This document shows positions 1 to 7,049 of a stretch of DNA of 21,470 nt, in pieces; within the stretch, counting starts at the first letter, position 1, and each line of letters begins with the position of its first letter. Under the pieces are notes generated by a model, which was not told the DNA's origin, did no database searches, and saw only the letters and a program-made list of their open reading frames with translations. This DNA is from an uncultured Bacteroides sp. (GTDB lineage Bacteria; Bacteroidota; Bacteroidia; Bacteroidales; Bacteroidaceae): the NCBI RefSeq assembly GCF_937912035.1, contig NZ_CALDPF010000004.1, positions 1 to 21,470 of the forward strand, in the 5' to 3' direction. The translations under genes and the position numbers were made by a program.

Positions 1-24
1 TGTGGGAGAGTAGGTAGTCGCCGT
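1..24 (+). rRNA. rrf: 3' end of 5S rRNA (partial)
   Basis: The first bases read tgtgggagagtaggtagtcg, which matches the conserved 3' part of bacterial 5S rRNA (the GGGAGAGTAGG block followed by the strand that closes helix I). The rest of the gene lies before the window. A strong hairpin with a T-run follows 12 bases later, as expected at the end of an rRNA operon. The exact 3' end is uncertain by a few bases because the 5' strand of helix I is not visible. Confidence 0.75.
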
Positions 25-36
25 TTTATAAGAGAG

Positions 37-67
37 ATCCCCGAGGTAGAGATACTTCGGGGATTTT
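37..67 (+). terminator. Intrinsic terminator of the rRNA operon
   Basis: Positions 37-46 (atccccgagg) pair with 55-64 (cttcggggat) through ten pairs, one of them G-T, around an 8-base loop, followed by a short T-run (64-67). The GC-rich stem just after the 5S tail makes this a clear rho-independent terminator. Confidence 0.85.
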
Positions 68-75
68 CGCGTTTA

Positions 76-97
76 TATACACTTTGGTATGTGTATA
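76..97 (+). repeat. 7-bp inverted repeat upstream of pncB
   Basis: tatacac (76-82) and gtgtata (91-97) are perfect inverted arms around 8 bases. It sits about 135 bases before the pncB start and after the rRNA terminator, so it could be an operator for the pncB transcription unit. No regulator can be named from sequence alone, and a chance palindrome is possible in AT-rich DNA. Confidence 0.35.
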
Positions 98-98
98 C

Positions 99-158
99 TG
101 TGAAAAATACTGGTTGTTGGTATTTGTGAAATATCAATGTCTTGTGAAAGATGTGAAA
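99..158 (+). repeat. Four direct copies of TGTGAAA upstream of pncB
   Basis: The heptamer tgtgaaa occurs at 99-105, 125-131, 143-149 and 152-158, with start-to-start spacings of 26, 18 and 9, close to multiples of 9. It lies in the 163-base leader region between the rRNA terminator and pncB. This may be a protein-binding array or chance. The remaining bases to 230 are AT-rich, and I see no convincing TAnnTTTG promoter element in them. Confidence 0.35.
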
Positions 159-230
159 GTAAAATGCACATAAATTTTACATTACGATTAATTTATTGTA
201 AATTTACCACATTGACAAAAAATTATATCT

Positions 231-1397
231 ATGATAATAAAATCAATTTTAGATACAGACTTATATAAGTTCACTACATCATACGCTTATATAAAGTTGT
301 TTCCTTATGCGGTAGGAACGTTCAGTTTTAAGGATCGTGACGAAACTGTGTATTCGGATGAATTTCTGAATGCACTTAAAGAAGAGTTCAACAGATTGAA
401 AGGAGTGGGACTGACATCTGATGAACTTGAATATATGTCTGTCAATTGCAGATTTATGCCAAGAGTATATTGGGAGTGGTTGTCTTCTTTCCGCTTTAAT
501 CCTGAGATAATAGATGTTTATCTTGATGAGGAGCGTCATCTGCATATCGAAGTTACCAACTATTTATATAAGGTTACTCTTTATGAAGTTCCTATTCTTG
601 CAATAGTTTCTGAAATAAAGAATATTTTTTTCAATCAGAAACCTTTGAAGGAAGAGGTTCTTGCTAAATTAGCCACTAAAGTGGAGTTGTCCAACTCGAA
701 TGCCATGCCATTTTCTGAATTTGGAACACGAAGAAGGTTTTCTTTTGAAGTACATGATTGGGTGGTAGATTATCTGAAGAAACATTCTAAATACTGTACC
801 GGTACATCAAACTGCTATCTTGCCATGAAATATAATATGCGCCCTATGGGAACACATCCACATGAATGGTTCATGTTTCACGGAGCGCAGTTTGGATACA
901 AGCATGCCAATTACATGGCCTTGGAGAATTGGGTAAACGTATATGATGGTGATTTGGGTACAGCATTGTCTGACACATATACTTCCGAATCGTTTCTGAC
1001 AAACTTCAGTCGTAAGCAGGCAAAACTGTTTGATGGTGTAAGATGTGATTCCGGGGATGAACTTGAGTTTGTAGATAAACTTATTGACAGATATAAGGAA
1101 TTGGGCATAGATCCTGTTACCAAAACAATAATATTCAGCAATGCCCTTGATTTTGAAAAAGCTTTGGCATTGTATAAGTATTGTCAGGGTAAAATAAGAT
1201 GTTCGTTCGGAATAGGTACGAACCTTACCAATGACACAGGCTACCAGCCTTCGAATATTGTAATGAAATTGTCAAAATGTAAGATGAATGCCAATCAAGG
1301 CTGGCGGGAATGTATAAAATTGTCGGATGACATGGGAAAACACATGGGAAGCATAACAGAAGTTCAGGCATGTATGCATGAACTCAGAATAGAATGA
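231..1397 (+). CDS. pncB: Nicotinate phosphoribosyltransferase
   Basis: This cytoplasmic enzyme joins nicotinate and PRPP, with ATP hydrolysis, to make nicotinate mononucleotide, the entry step of NAD salvage from nicotinic acid. The 388-residue length is close to the roughly 400 of E. coli PncB. Visible family signatures are DTDLYKFT at 8-15, EFGTRRRFS at 163-171, GTSN at 191-194 and PMGTHPHEWF at 205-214. His211 in HEW corresponds to the histidine that is phosphorylated during catalysis in this family. GVRCDSGD at 269-276 and FGIGTNLTND at 326-335 belong to the phosphoribosyl-binding barrel. The ATG at 231 gives the normal N-terminus (short segment, then DTDLYKF). It is the first gene after the rRNA operon and has its own upstream region with repeats. 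I see no strong terminator after it; the leu promoter follows within about 90 bases. Confidence 0.95.
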   Translation: MIIKSILDTDLYKFTTSYAYIKLFPYAVGTFSFKDRDETVYSDEFLNALKEEFNRLKGVGLTSDELEYMSVNCRFMPRVYWEWLSSFRFNPEIIDVYLDEERHLHIEVTNYLYKVTLYEVPILAIVSEIKNIFFNQKPLKEEVLAKLATKVELSNSNAMPFSEFGTRRRFSFEVHDWVVDYLKKHSKYCTGTSNCYLAMKYNMRPMGTHPHEWFMFHGAQFGYKHANYMALENWVNVYDGDLGTALSDTYTSESFLTNFSRKQAKLFDGVRCDSGDELEFVDKLIDRYKELGIDPVTKTIIFSNALDFEKALALYKYCQGKIRCSFGIGTNLTNDTGYQPSNIVMKLSKCKMNANQGWRECIKLSDDMGKHMGSITEVQACMHELRIE

Positions 1398-1482
1398 CTA
1401 TTAAAAGAATTGATATAATAATAGTAATAATATAGTAGAACTATTAAATTGTTGTTAATTACAGAGAAAAACTTTCATTTTA

Positions 1483-1514
1483 TTTCATTATTCCAAAAAT
1501 ATATATACCTTTGC
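1483..1514 (+). promoter_or_regulatory. Bacteroides-type promoter of the leu operon
   Basis: taccTTTGc at 1506-1514 matches the Bacteroides -7 consensus TAnnTTTG. tttc at 1483-1486, one mismatch from the -33 TTTG, lies 19 bases upstream, the expected spacing. Transcription would start near 1520, about 18 bases before the leader-peptide ATG. The correct placement ahead of the leader and attenuator supports the call. Confidence 0.7.
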
Positions 1515-1537
1515 ATTGAATAAAAAAAGAATATTAT

Positions 1538-1624
1538 ATGAATACAATGTTTTTACATATTTTGCTATGCGGTATTATTATTCTACTGGGAACACTGGTG
1601 GGAAGTGAGTCGCGTGCATACTGA
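1538..1624 (+). CDS. leuL: Leu/Ile-rich leader peptide of the leu operon
   Basis: This is a 28-codon ORF from ATG 1538 to TGA 1622-1624. It encodes Leu at residues 6, 9, 10, 16, 17 and 20, Ile at 8, 13, 14 and 15, and Val at 21; the core reads CGIIILLGTLVG. The codons used for Leu are TTA, TTG, CTA, CTA, CTG and CTG. It starts about 18 bases after the predicted transcription start and ends 22 bases before the attenuator hairpin. Its last part (1600-1609) is one arm of an alternative RNA structure. This is the arrangement of leader peptides whose translation senses charged tRNA, as in E. coli leu and ilv operons. The symbol is used by analogy; the peptide itself probably has no function. A second in-frame ATG at 1547 would remove only three residues. 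Confidence 0.8.
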   Translation: MNTMFLHILLCGIIILLGTLVGSESRAY

Positions 1625-1664
1625 TGTAAAAATATTAAGATATATCAAGCCTTTCTCACTTCCC
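1600..1664 (+). promoter_or_regulatory. Antiterminator pairing of the leu leader RNA
   Basis: gggaagtgag (1600-1609), inside the end of the leader ORF, is exactly complementary to ctcacttccc (1655-1664), which covers the last base of the terminator's 5' arm and most of its loop. Forming this 10-bp helix would disrupt the base of the loop and the closing pair of the terminator hairpin. A ribosome stalled at the Ile/Leu codons 1574-1597 or earlier leaves 1600-1609 largely free, favouring readthrough. A ribosome that reaches the stop codon covers it, favouring termination. A weaker 5-bp pairing (tatgc 1566-1570 with gcata 1616-1620) could act as the protecting helix. Confidence 0.65.
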
Positions 1665-1684
1665 TGTGCGAAAGGCTTTTTTTT
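1647..1684 (+). terminator. Attenuator (intrinsic terminator) of the leu operon
   Basis: aagcctttc (1647-1655) pairs with gaaaggctt (1670-1678) through nine perfect pairs. A further cac/gtg helix (1657-1659 with 1666-1668) closes a 6-base loop, and eight T residues (1677-1684) follow. It lies 22 bases after the leader-peptide stop and 25 bases before leuA, so termination here would prevent transcription of the whole operon. Confidence 0.85.
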
Positions 1685-1709
1685 GATAACTATATAAAAT
1701 GCAAAGAAT

Positions 1710-3206
1710 ATGAGTGAGAGATTATTTATTTTTGACACAACTCTTCGAGATGGTGAGCAGGTTCCTGGTTGTCAGCTTAATACTGTAGAGAAAATTCAGG
1801 TTGCCCGCCAGTTGGAAGCACTTGGAGTTGACATTATTGAAGCAGGTTTTCCGGTATCAAGTCCGGGCGATTTCAATTCTGTCATTGAGATTTCAAAGGC
1901 TGTTACATGGCCTACTATCTGTGCCCTTACGCGTGCGGTTCAGAAAGATATTGATGTAGCTGCAGAGGCTTTGAAATATGCAAAGCATAAAAGAATTCAT
2001 ACAGGAATCGGTACATCAGATTCACATATCAAGTATAAGTTCAATTCAACAAGAGAAGAAATTATAGAACGTGCTGTTGCAGCAGTGAAATATGCAAAAC
2101 TATATGTTGAGGATGTAGAGTTCTATGCCGAAGATGCCGGACGAACAGAGAACGAATACTTGGCCAGAGTGGTAGAAGCTGTAATCAAAGCAGGAGCTAC
2201 AGTTGTGAACATTCCTGATACTACCGGATACTGCCTACCTGAAGAATATGGTGCAAAAATCAAATATTTGATGGAACATGTCAATGGTATAGACAAGGCT
2301 ATAATTTCAACTCACTGTCATAATGACTTGGGTATGGCTACAGCAAATACCATTTCCGGTGTTTTGAACGGAGCCAGACAAGTTGAAGTGACTATCAATG
2401 GTATAGGTGAGAGAGCAGGAAACACATCTCTTGAAGAGGTAGCCATGATTCTTCGTTGTCACAATGACGTTGATATTGATACAAATATAAATACACAGAA
2501 AATCTATCCTACAAGCCGAATGGTTTCAAGCCTGATGAATATGCCAGTTCAGCCTAACAAGGCCATTGTAGGACGTAATGCCTTTGCACATTCGTCGGGA
2601 ATACACCAGGATGGAGTATTGAAGAATGTTCAGACTTACGAGATTATCGATCCTAAGGATGTGGGTATTGATGATAATGCTATCGTATTGACAGCCCGCA
2701 GCGGACGAGCTGCCTTGAAACACAGACTTCATATTCTTGGATTGGATATGACTCAGGAGAAACTTGACAAGGTTTATGAGGATTTCCTGAAACTTGCCGA
2801 CAAGAAGAAAGATATCTCTGACGATGATATAATGGTATTGGCCGGTGCTGACAGAAATGTGAACCACCATATCAAACTGGAATATCTGCAGGTTACAAGT
2901 GGTGTAGGAGTTCGTTCTGTTGCAAGTCTCGGACTTAACATTTCCGGCGAGCATTTCGAAGCTGCTGCTACCGGTAATGGTCCTGTAGATGCTGCTATTA
3001 AAGCAGTTAAGCAGATTATCAAGCGCCAGATGACACTTAAGGAATTTACTATTCAGGCTATCAGCAAGGGTAGTGATGATGTTGGTAAAGTACACATGCA
3101 GGTAGAATATGATGGTCAGATGTATTATGGCTTCGGAGCCAATACAGACATCATTGCCGCATCTGTGGAGGCTTATATCGACTGTATCAACAAGTTCAGA
3201 AAATGA
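1710..3206 (+). CDS. leuA: 2-isopropylmalate synthase
   Basis: This enzyme condenses acetyl-CoA with 2-ketoisovalerate to give 2-isopropylmalate, the committed step of leucine synthesis. It has 498 residues. The N-terminal TIM barrel (about 5-270) carries DTTLRDGEQVPG at 9-20, THCHNDLGMA at 201-210 and GIGERAGN at 231-238. The metal ligands Asp14, His202, His204 and Asn238 fall at the E. coli LeuA numbering. The C-terminal part (about 370-498), containing a GNGPVDA motif, is the LeuA allosteric domain that binds leucine, so feedback inhibition is expected in addition to the upstream attenuator. The ATG at 1710 directly precedes the conserved start of the barrel. It is first in the operon, 79 bases before leuC; that gap is AT-rich with no clear signal. 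Confidence 0.96.
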   Translation: MSERLFIFDTTLRDGEQVPGCQLNTVEKIQVARQLEALGVDIIEAGFPVSSPGDFNSVIEISKAVTWPTICALTRAVQKDIDVAAEALKYAKHKRIHTGIGTSDSHIKYKFNSTREEIIERAVAAVKYAKLYVEDVEFYAEDAGRTENEYLARVVEAVIKAGATVVNIPDTTGYCLPEEYGAKIKYLMEHVNGIDKAIISTHCHNDLGMATANTISGVLNGARQVEVTINGIGERAGNTSLEEVAMILRCHNDVDIDTNINTQKIYPTSRMVSSLMNMPVQPNKAIVGRNAFAHSSGIHQDGVLKNVQTYEIIDPKDVGIDDNAIVLTARSGRAALKHRLHILGLDMTQEKLDKVYEDFLKLADKKKDISDDDIMVLAGADRNVNHHIKLEYLQVTSGVGVRSVASLGLNISGEHFEAAATGNGPVDAAIKAVKQIIKRQMTLKEFTIQAISKGSDDVGKVHMQVEYDGQMYYGFGANTDIIAASVEAYIDCINKFRK

Positions 3207-3285
3207 AACTTAATTAATAATTAAAAATTAATAGTGATTGGTTTTGTTTATATAAAAAACAATAAACTCACAATTTTAAACTTAC

Positions 3286-4680
3286 ATGAATACTTTATTT
3301 GACAAAATATGGGATGCACACGTAGTGCAGAAGGTTGAAGAAGGACCTACCCAATTATATATAGACCGTCTTTATTGCCACGAAGTGACAAGTCCGCAGG
3401 CTTTCGCAGGTATGCGTGCACGCGGTTTGAAGTGTTTCCGTCCTGAGAAAATTTACTGTATGCCGGACCACAACACTCCGACTCACGACCAGGACAAACC
3501 GATAGAAGATCCGGTATCAAAAGCACAGGTGGATGCCCTGGCACAGAATGCTGCCGATTTTGGTCTGACACATTTCGGAATGATGAACAAGAAGAACGGT
3601 ATCATTCATGTGGTTGGTCCTGAGAGAGGATTGACACTTCCGGGTATGACTATAGTATGTGGCGACTCGCATACTTCTACTCACGGTGCCATGGGAGCCG
3701 TAGCTTTCGGTATAGGAACAAGCGAAGTGGAAATGGTTATGGCTTCACAGTGTATCCTTCAGTCACGCCCAAAGACAATGCGTATCACTATTGACGGAAA
3801 ACTTGGTAAAGGAGTGACTGCAAAAGACGTTGCCCTTTATATGATGTCGAAGATGACTACAAGTGGTGCAACAGGATATTTCGTAGAATATGCCGGAGAA
3901 GCTATCCGCAGTCTTACTATGGAAGGACGTCTTACGCTGTGTAATTTGTCTATCGAGATGGGAGCACGTGGCGGTATGATAGCTCCGGACGAAGTGACTT
4001 TCGAATACATCAAAGGACGCGAATATGCACCTAAAGGAGAAGAGTGGGATAAGGCTCTTGCTTACTGGAAGACTTTGAAAAGTGATGATGACGCTGTATT
4101 TGATAAAGAAGTCCGTTATGATGCAGCAGACATTCAGCCGATGATTACATACGGTACAAACCCTGGTATGGGTATGGCAATTACTTCGAATATTCCAACT
4201 ACAGACGGTATGAGTGAAGTGGAAAAAGGTTCTTTCGAGAAATCTATGCAATACATGGGATTTGTTCCGGGTGAAAACCTTATAGGAAAGAAAGTGGATT
4301 ACGTTTTCCTTGGAGCATGTACAAACGGACGTATAGAAGATTTCCGCGCCTTTGCTTCTATAGTTAAAGGACGCAAGAAAGCTGATAACATTACTGCATG
4401 GCTTGTTCCGGGCTCATGGATGGTGGACGAACAGATCCGTGAAGAAGGTCTCGACAAGATTTTGGAAGAAGCCGGATTTGAAATCCGTCAGCCGGGATGC
4501 TCTGCATGTCTTGCAATGAACGACGACAAGATTCCTGCAGGCAAATATTCGGTTTCTACAAGCAACAGAAACTTCGAAGGACGTCAGGGACCTGGTTCAA
4601 GAACATTGCTTGCAAGTCCGCTTACAGCCGCAGCTGCAGCAGTAACAGGAGTGATAACAGATCCAAGAACACTTATGTAA
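3286..4680 (+). CDS. leuC: 3-isopropylmalate dehydratase, large subunit
   Basis: LeuC, with LeuD, isomerises 2-isopropylmalate to 3-isopropylmalate through an aconitase-type 4Fe-4S cluster in the cytoplasm. The 464-residue length matches E. coli LeuC (466). The three cluster cysteines are visible as Cys345 in GACTNGR and Cys405 and Cys408 in PGCSACLAMN. GDSHTSTHGA at 126-135 and the C-terminal SNRNFEGRQG at 426-435 are further family signatures. The same heterodimer can process citramalate to 3-methylmalate, which fits the citramalate-type synthase two genes downstream. The base composition is slightly more GC-rich than leuA. leuD follows after 21 bases. Confidence 0.96.
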   Translation: MNTLFDKIWDAHVVQKVEEGPTQLYIDRLYCHEVTSPQAFAGMRARGLKCFRPEKIYCMPDHNTPTHDQDKPIEDPVSKAQVDALAQNAADFGLTHFGMMNKKNGIIHVVGPERGLTLPGMTIVCGDSHTSTHGAMGAVAFGIGTSEVEMVMASQCILQSRPKTMRITIDGKLGKGVTAKDVALYMMSKMTTSGATGYFVEYAGEAIRSLTMEGRLTLCNLSIEMGARGGMIAPDEVTFEYIKGREYAPKGEEWDKALAYWKTLKSDDDAVFDKEVRYDAADIQPMITYGTNPGMGMAITSNIPTTDGMSEVEKGSFEKSMQYMGFVPGENLIGKKVDYVFLGACTNGRIEDFRAFASIVKGRKKADNITAWLVPGSWMVDEQIREEGLDKILEEAGFEIRQPGCSACLAMNDDKIPAGKYSVSTSNRNFEGRQGPGSRTLLASPLTAAAAAVTGVITDPRTLM

Positions 4681-4701
4681 TCAGTAAAATTGAGTATAAC
4701 A

Positions 4702-5304
4702 ATGAAACAGAAATTCAATATAATAACAAGCACTTGTATCCCTTTGCCTTTGGAAAATGTGGATACAGACCAGATAATCCCGGCACGTTTCCTCAAAGCT
4801 ACTACACGTGATGAGAAGTTTTTCGGTGACAATCTTTTCCGCGACTGGAGATATAATCCGGACGGTTCGTTGAATAAAGACTTTGTACTTAACGATCCTA
4901 AATACAGCGGACAGGTACTGGTGGCAGGAAAGAATTTCGGAAGCGGTTCAAGCCGTGAGCATGCGGCATGGGCTATAGCCGGATATGGATTCAGAGTGGT
5001 AGTGTCAAGTTTCTTTGCCGATATCCACAAGAATAACGAACTGAACAATTTCGTTCTTCCGGTAGTGGTAAGCGAAGAATTTTTGAAAGAACTTTTCGAT
5101 TCTATATATGCCGACCCTAAGACTGAGGTAGAGGTAAATCTTCCTGAACAGACTATCACCAACAAGGCTACAGGCAAATCGGAGAAATTCGAGATTAATG
5201 CTTATAAAAAGCATTGTCTGATGAACGGTCTGGACGATATAGACTTCCTTGTAGAAAACAGGGACAAGATAGCAGCATACGAAGAAGCTGTAAGTAACAG
5301 ATAA
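4702..5304 (+). CDS. leuD: 3-isopropylmalate dehydratase, small subunit
   Basis: LeuD is the swivel-domain partner of LeuC and completes the isopropylmalate isomerase active site. From the ATG at 4702 it is 200 residues, against 201 in E. coli. The substrate-recognition loop GKNFGSGSSREHAAW is at 76-90, and TCIPLPLENVDTDQIIPARF (11-30) is the typical N-terminal LeuD signature. An in-frame TTG at 4690 would add four residues, but the ATG gives the canonical N-terminus and an A-rich upstream stretch, so it is preferred. It lies 21 bases after leuC and 17 bases before the next gene, consistent with one transcript. Confidence 0.95.
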   Translation: MKQKFNIITSTCIPLPLENVDTDQIIPARFLKATTRDEKFFGDNLFRDWRYNPDGSLNKDFVLNDPKYSGQVLVAGKNFGSGSSREHAAWAIAGYGFRVVVSSFFADIHKNNELNNFVLPVVVSEEFLKELFDSIYADPKTEVEVNLPEQTITNKATGKSEKFEINAYKKHCLMNGLDDIDFLVENRDKIAAYEEAVSNR

Positions 5305-5321
5305 TAATTGAACTGATAAAT

Positions 5322-6845
5322 ATGGATCATCCTGTAATAGAAATAATGGATACAACACTCCGCGACGGCGAACAGACCAGCGGAGTATCGTTTGTACCAC
5401 ACGAAAAACTGATGATAGCCCGCATGCTGCTTGAAGACCTGAAGGTTGACAGGATAGAGGTGGCATCGGCACGTGTGTCCGACGGAGAACTGAATGCTGT
5501 CAGGATGATATGCGATTGGGCAGCACGCCACAATATGCTATACAAGGTAGAGGTACTTGGCTTTGTGGACGGAACTGTCTCTGTTGATTGGATACATGAT
5601 GCAGGAGGCCGTGTGATAAACCTTCTTTCAAAGGGCTCGGAGAAACACTGCCGTTATCAGCTGAAGAAAACACTTGAGGAACATCTTGAAGATATTCGCC
5701 ATACTGTGGCATACGCTTTGGATTGCGATATGGAAGTCAATCTTTATCTGGAAGATTGGAGTAACGGTATGAAAGACTCTCCGGAGTATGTTTTCGGACT
5801 TGTTGACGGATTGCTTGATGTAGGAATAAGGCGTTTTATGCTGCCCGATACTTTAGGTATTCTGAATCCCCTTCAGGTGATAGAGTATATGCGCAAAATG
5901 AAAAAACGTTATCCTGATTTGCATTTCGATTTCCATGCGCATAATGACTATGACCTGGCTGTCAGCAATGTATTGGCTGCAGTTTTGAGTGGTGTGAAAG
6001 GTCTTCATACTACAATTAATGGTCTAGGCGAGCGTGCAGGGAATGCTCCGCTTGCCAGTGTGCAGGCGATATTGAAAGATCATTTTCAGGCTATCACACA
6101 TATTGACGAGAGCCGCTTGAATGAGATAAGCCGTACAGTTGAATCATATTCTGGTATAAGCATCCCAGCCAACAAGCCTATAGTAGGTCAGAATGTGTTT
6201 ACTCAGGTGGCAGGTGTTCATGCCGACGGTGACAGCAAGAACAATCTTTACTTCAATGACCTTCAGCCTGAGCGTTTCGGACGTGTGAGGGAATATGCTT
6301 TGGGTAAAAACTCAGGTAAGGCAAATATCCGGAAAAATCTTGAAAGTCTGGGACTTGAACTGGATGAAGAATCAATGCGTAAGGTTACAGACCGTATTAT
6401 TGAACTTGGTGACCGTAAGGAAATCGTTACTCAGGATGATTTGCCATATATCATAAGCGATGTGCTCAAACACGACACGGTAGATAAGAAGGTTAAGCTT
6501 TTGAGTTATTTCGTCACTCTTGCCCAGGGATTGAAACCTATGGCTACGTTGAGCATTGAGATAGACGGTAAGGTATATCAGGAAAGCTCAAGCGGTGACG
6601 GTCAGTACGATGCCTTTGTGCGTGCATTGCGCAAGATATATAAAGGAACACTGAACCGTAAGTTCCCTATGCTCGTGAATTATGCGGTAACAATTCCGCC
6701 TGGCGGACGTACAGATGCGTTTGTACAGACTGTGATAACTTGGAATTACGAAGATAAGGAATTCCGTACTCGCGGTTTGGATGCTGACCAGACGGAAGCA
6801 GCAATCAAAGCAACGATTAAGATGCTGAATCTTATAGAACAATGA
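5322..6845 (+). CDS. cimA: Second LeuA-family synthase, probably (R)-citramalate synthase
   Basis: This 507-residue protein is a paralogue of LeuA in the HMGL-like acyltransferase family. The barrel shows MDTTLRDGEQTSG at 9-21, HAHND at 205-209 and GLGERAGN at 234-241, so the metal ligands (Asp15, His205, His207, Asn241) are intact. A C-terminal LeuA-type regulatory domain (about 385-507, with SSGDGQYDA) follows. It is divergent from the leuA in the same operon, so a different 2-keto acid is likely. Citramalate synthase (pyruvate + acetyl-CoA, feeding isoleucine synthesis through LeuCD and LeuB) is the best guess from family and context. A second isopropylmalate synthase or a homocitrate-like enzyme cannot be excluded. 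Its stop codon overlaps the next ORF by 4 bases. Confidence 0.8.
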   Translation: MDHPVIEIMDTTLRDGEQTSGVSFVPHEKLMIARMLLEDLKVDRIEVASARVSDGELNAVRMICDWAARHNMLYKVEVLGFVDGTVSVDWIHDAGGRVINLLSKGSEKHCRYQLKKTLEEHLEDIRHTVAYALDCDMEVNLYLEDWSNGMKDSPEYVFGLVDGLLDVGIRRFMLPDTLGILNPLQVIEYMRKMKKRYPDLHFDFHAHNDYDLAVSNVLAAVLSGVKGLHTTINGLGERAGNAPLASVQAILKDHFQAITHIDESRLNEISRTVESYSGISIPANKPIVGQNVFTQVAGVHADGDSKNNLYFNDLQPERFGRVREYALGKNSGKANIRKNLESLGLELDEESMRKVTDRIIELGDRKEIVTQDDLPYIISDVLKHDTVDKKVKLLSYFVTLAQGLKPMATLSIEIDGKVYQESSSGDGQYDAFVRALRKIYKGTLNRKFPMLVNYAVTIPPGGRTDAFVQTVITWNYEDKEFRTRGLDADQTEAAIKATIKMLNLIEQ

Positions 6846-7048
6846 TTATGAGAAAACATTATTTTATAATCTTTGTATTGATATTGGTTGTAAATGTATT
6901 GTTGCGAAGGTTTGTCCTCGGCCCTGAATGGCAGGATAGTAATTTGTTGGTAAATGTTTTTATAGCTTTGATATTGACTTCTCTATATATAGTCATTGAA
7001 AAGTTTATATTTTTTATAATAAACAAGAATAGAAAAAATAAAAAGTGA
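6842..7048 (+). CDS. Small two-helix membrane protein within the leu operon
   Basis: I do not recognise this 68-residue protein. Residues about 7-21 (YFIIFVLILVVNVLL) and 38-60 (a run of Val, Phe, Ile and Leu beginning VNVFIALILTSLYIV) form two hydrophobic segments, joined by a short polar loop with GPEWQD, and the tail NKNRKNKK is strongly basic. This predicts an inner-membrane hairpin with a cytoplasmic basic end. Its ATG overlaps the stop of the upstream synthase (ATGA at 6842-6845), and leuB begins one base after its stop, so translational coupling on both sides is likely. A second ATG at 6848 is an alternative start. The tight packing argues that it is a real gene. Whether it serves branched-chain amino acid metabolism is unknown. 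Confidence 0.75.
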   Translation: MIMRKHYFIIFVLILVVNVLLRRFVLGPEWQDSNLLVNVFIALILTSLYIVIEKFIFFIINKNRKNKK

Positions 7049-7049
7049 T

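Noticed and set aside
2526..3095. Long antisense ORF opposite leuA (189 codons)
   Set aside because: No recognisable domain, and leuA has clear family signatures on the plus strand; it is a shadow ORF.
3207..3285. AT-rich leuA-leuC gap as an internal promoter
   Set aside because: No TAnnTTTG element; only weak AT hairpins such as ttgttt/aaacaa, expected by chance in this composition.
3763..4251. Long antisense ORF opposite leuC (162 codons)
   Set aside because: Cys/His/Ser-rich product typical of a non-coding frame opposite a conserved gene.
4690..4701. Upstream TTG start for leuD
   Set aside because: It adds only four residues; the ATG at 4702 gives the usual LeuD N-terminus and length.
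4497..4811. Plus-strand ORF overlapping the leuC-leuD junction
   Set aside because: Out of frame with both conserved genes and with no domain of its own.
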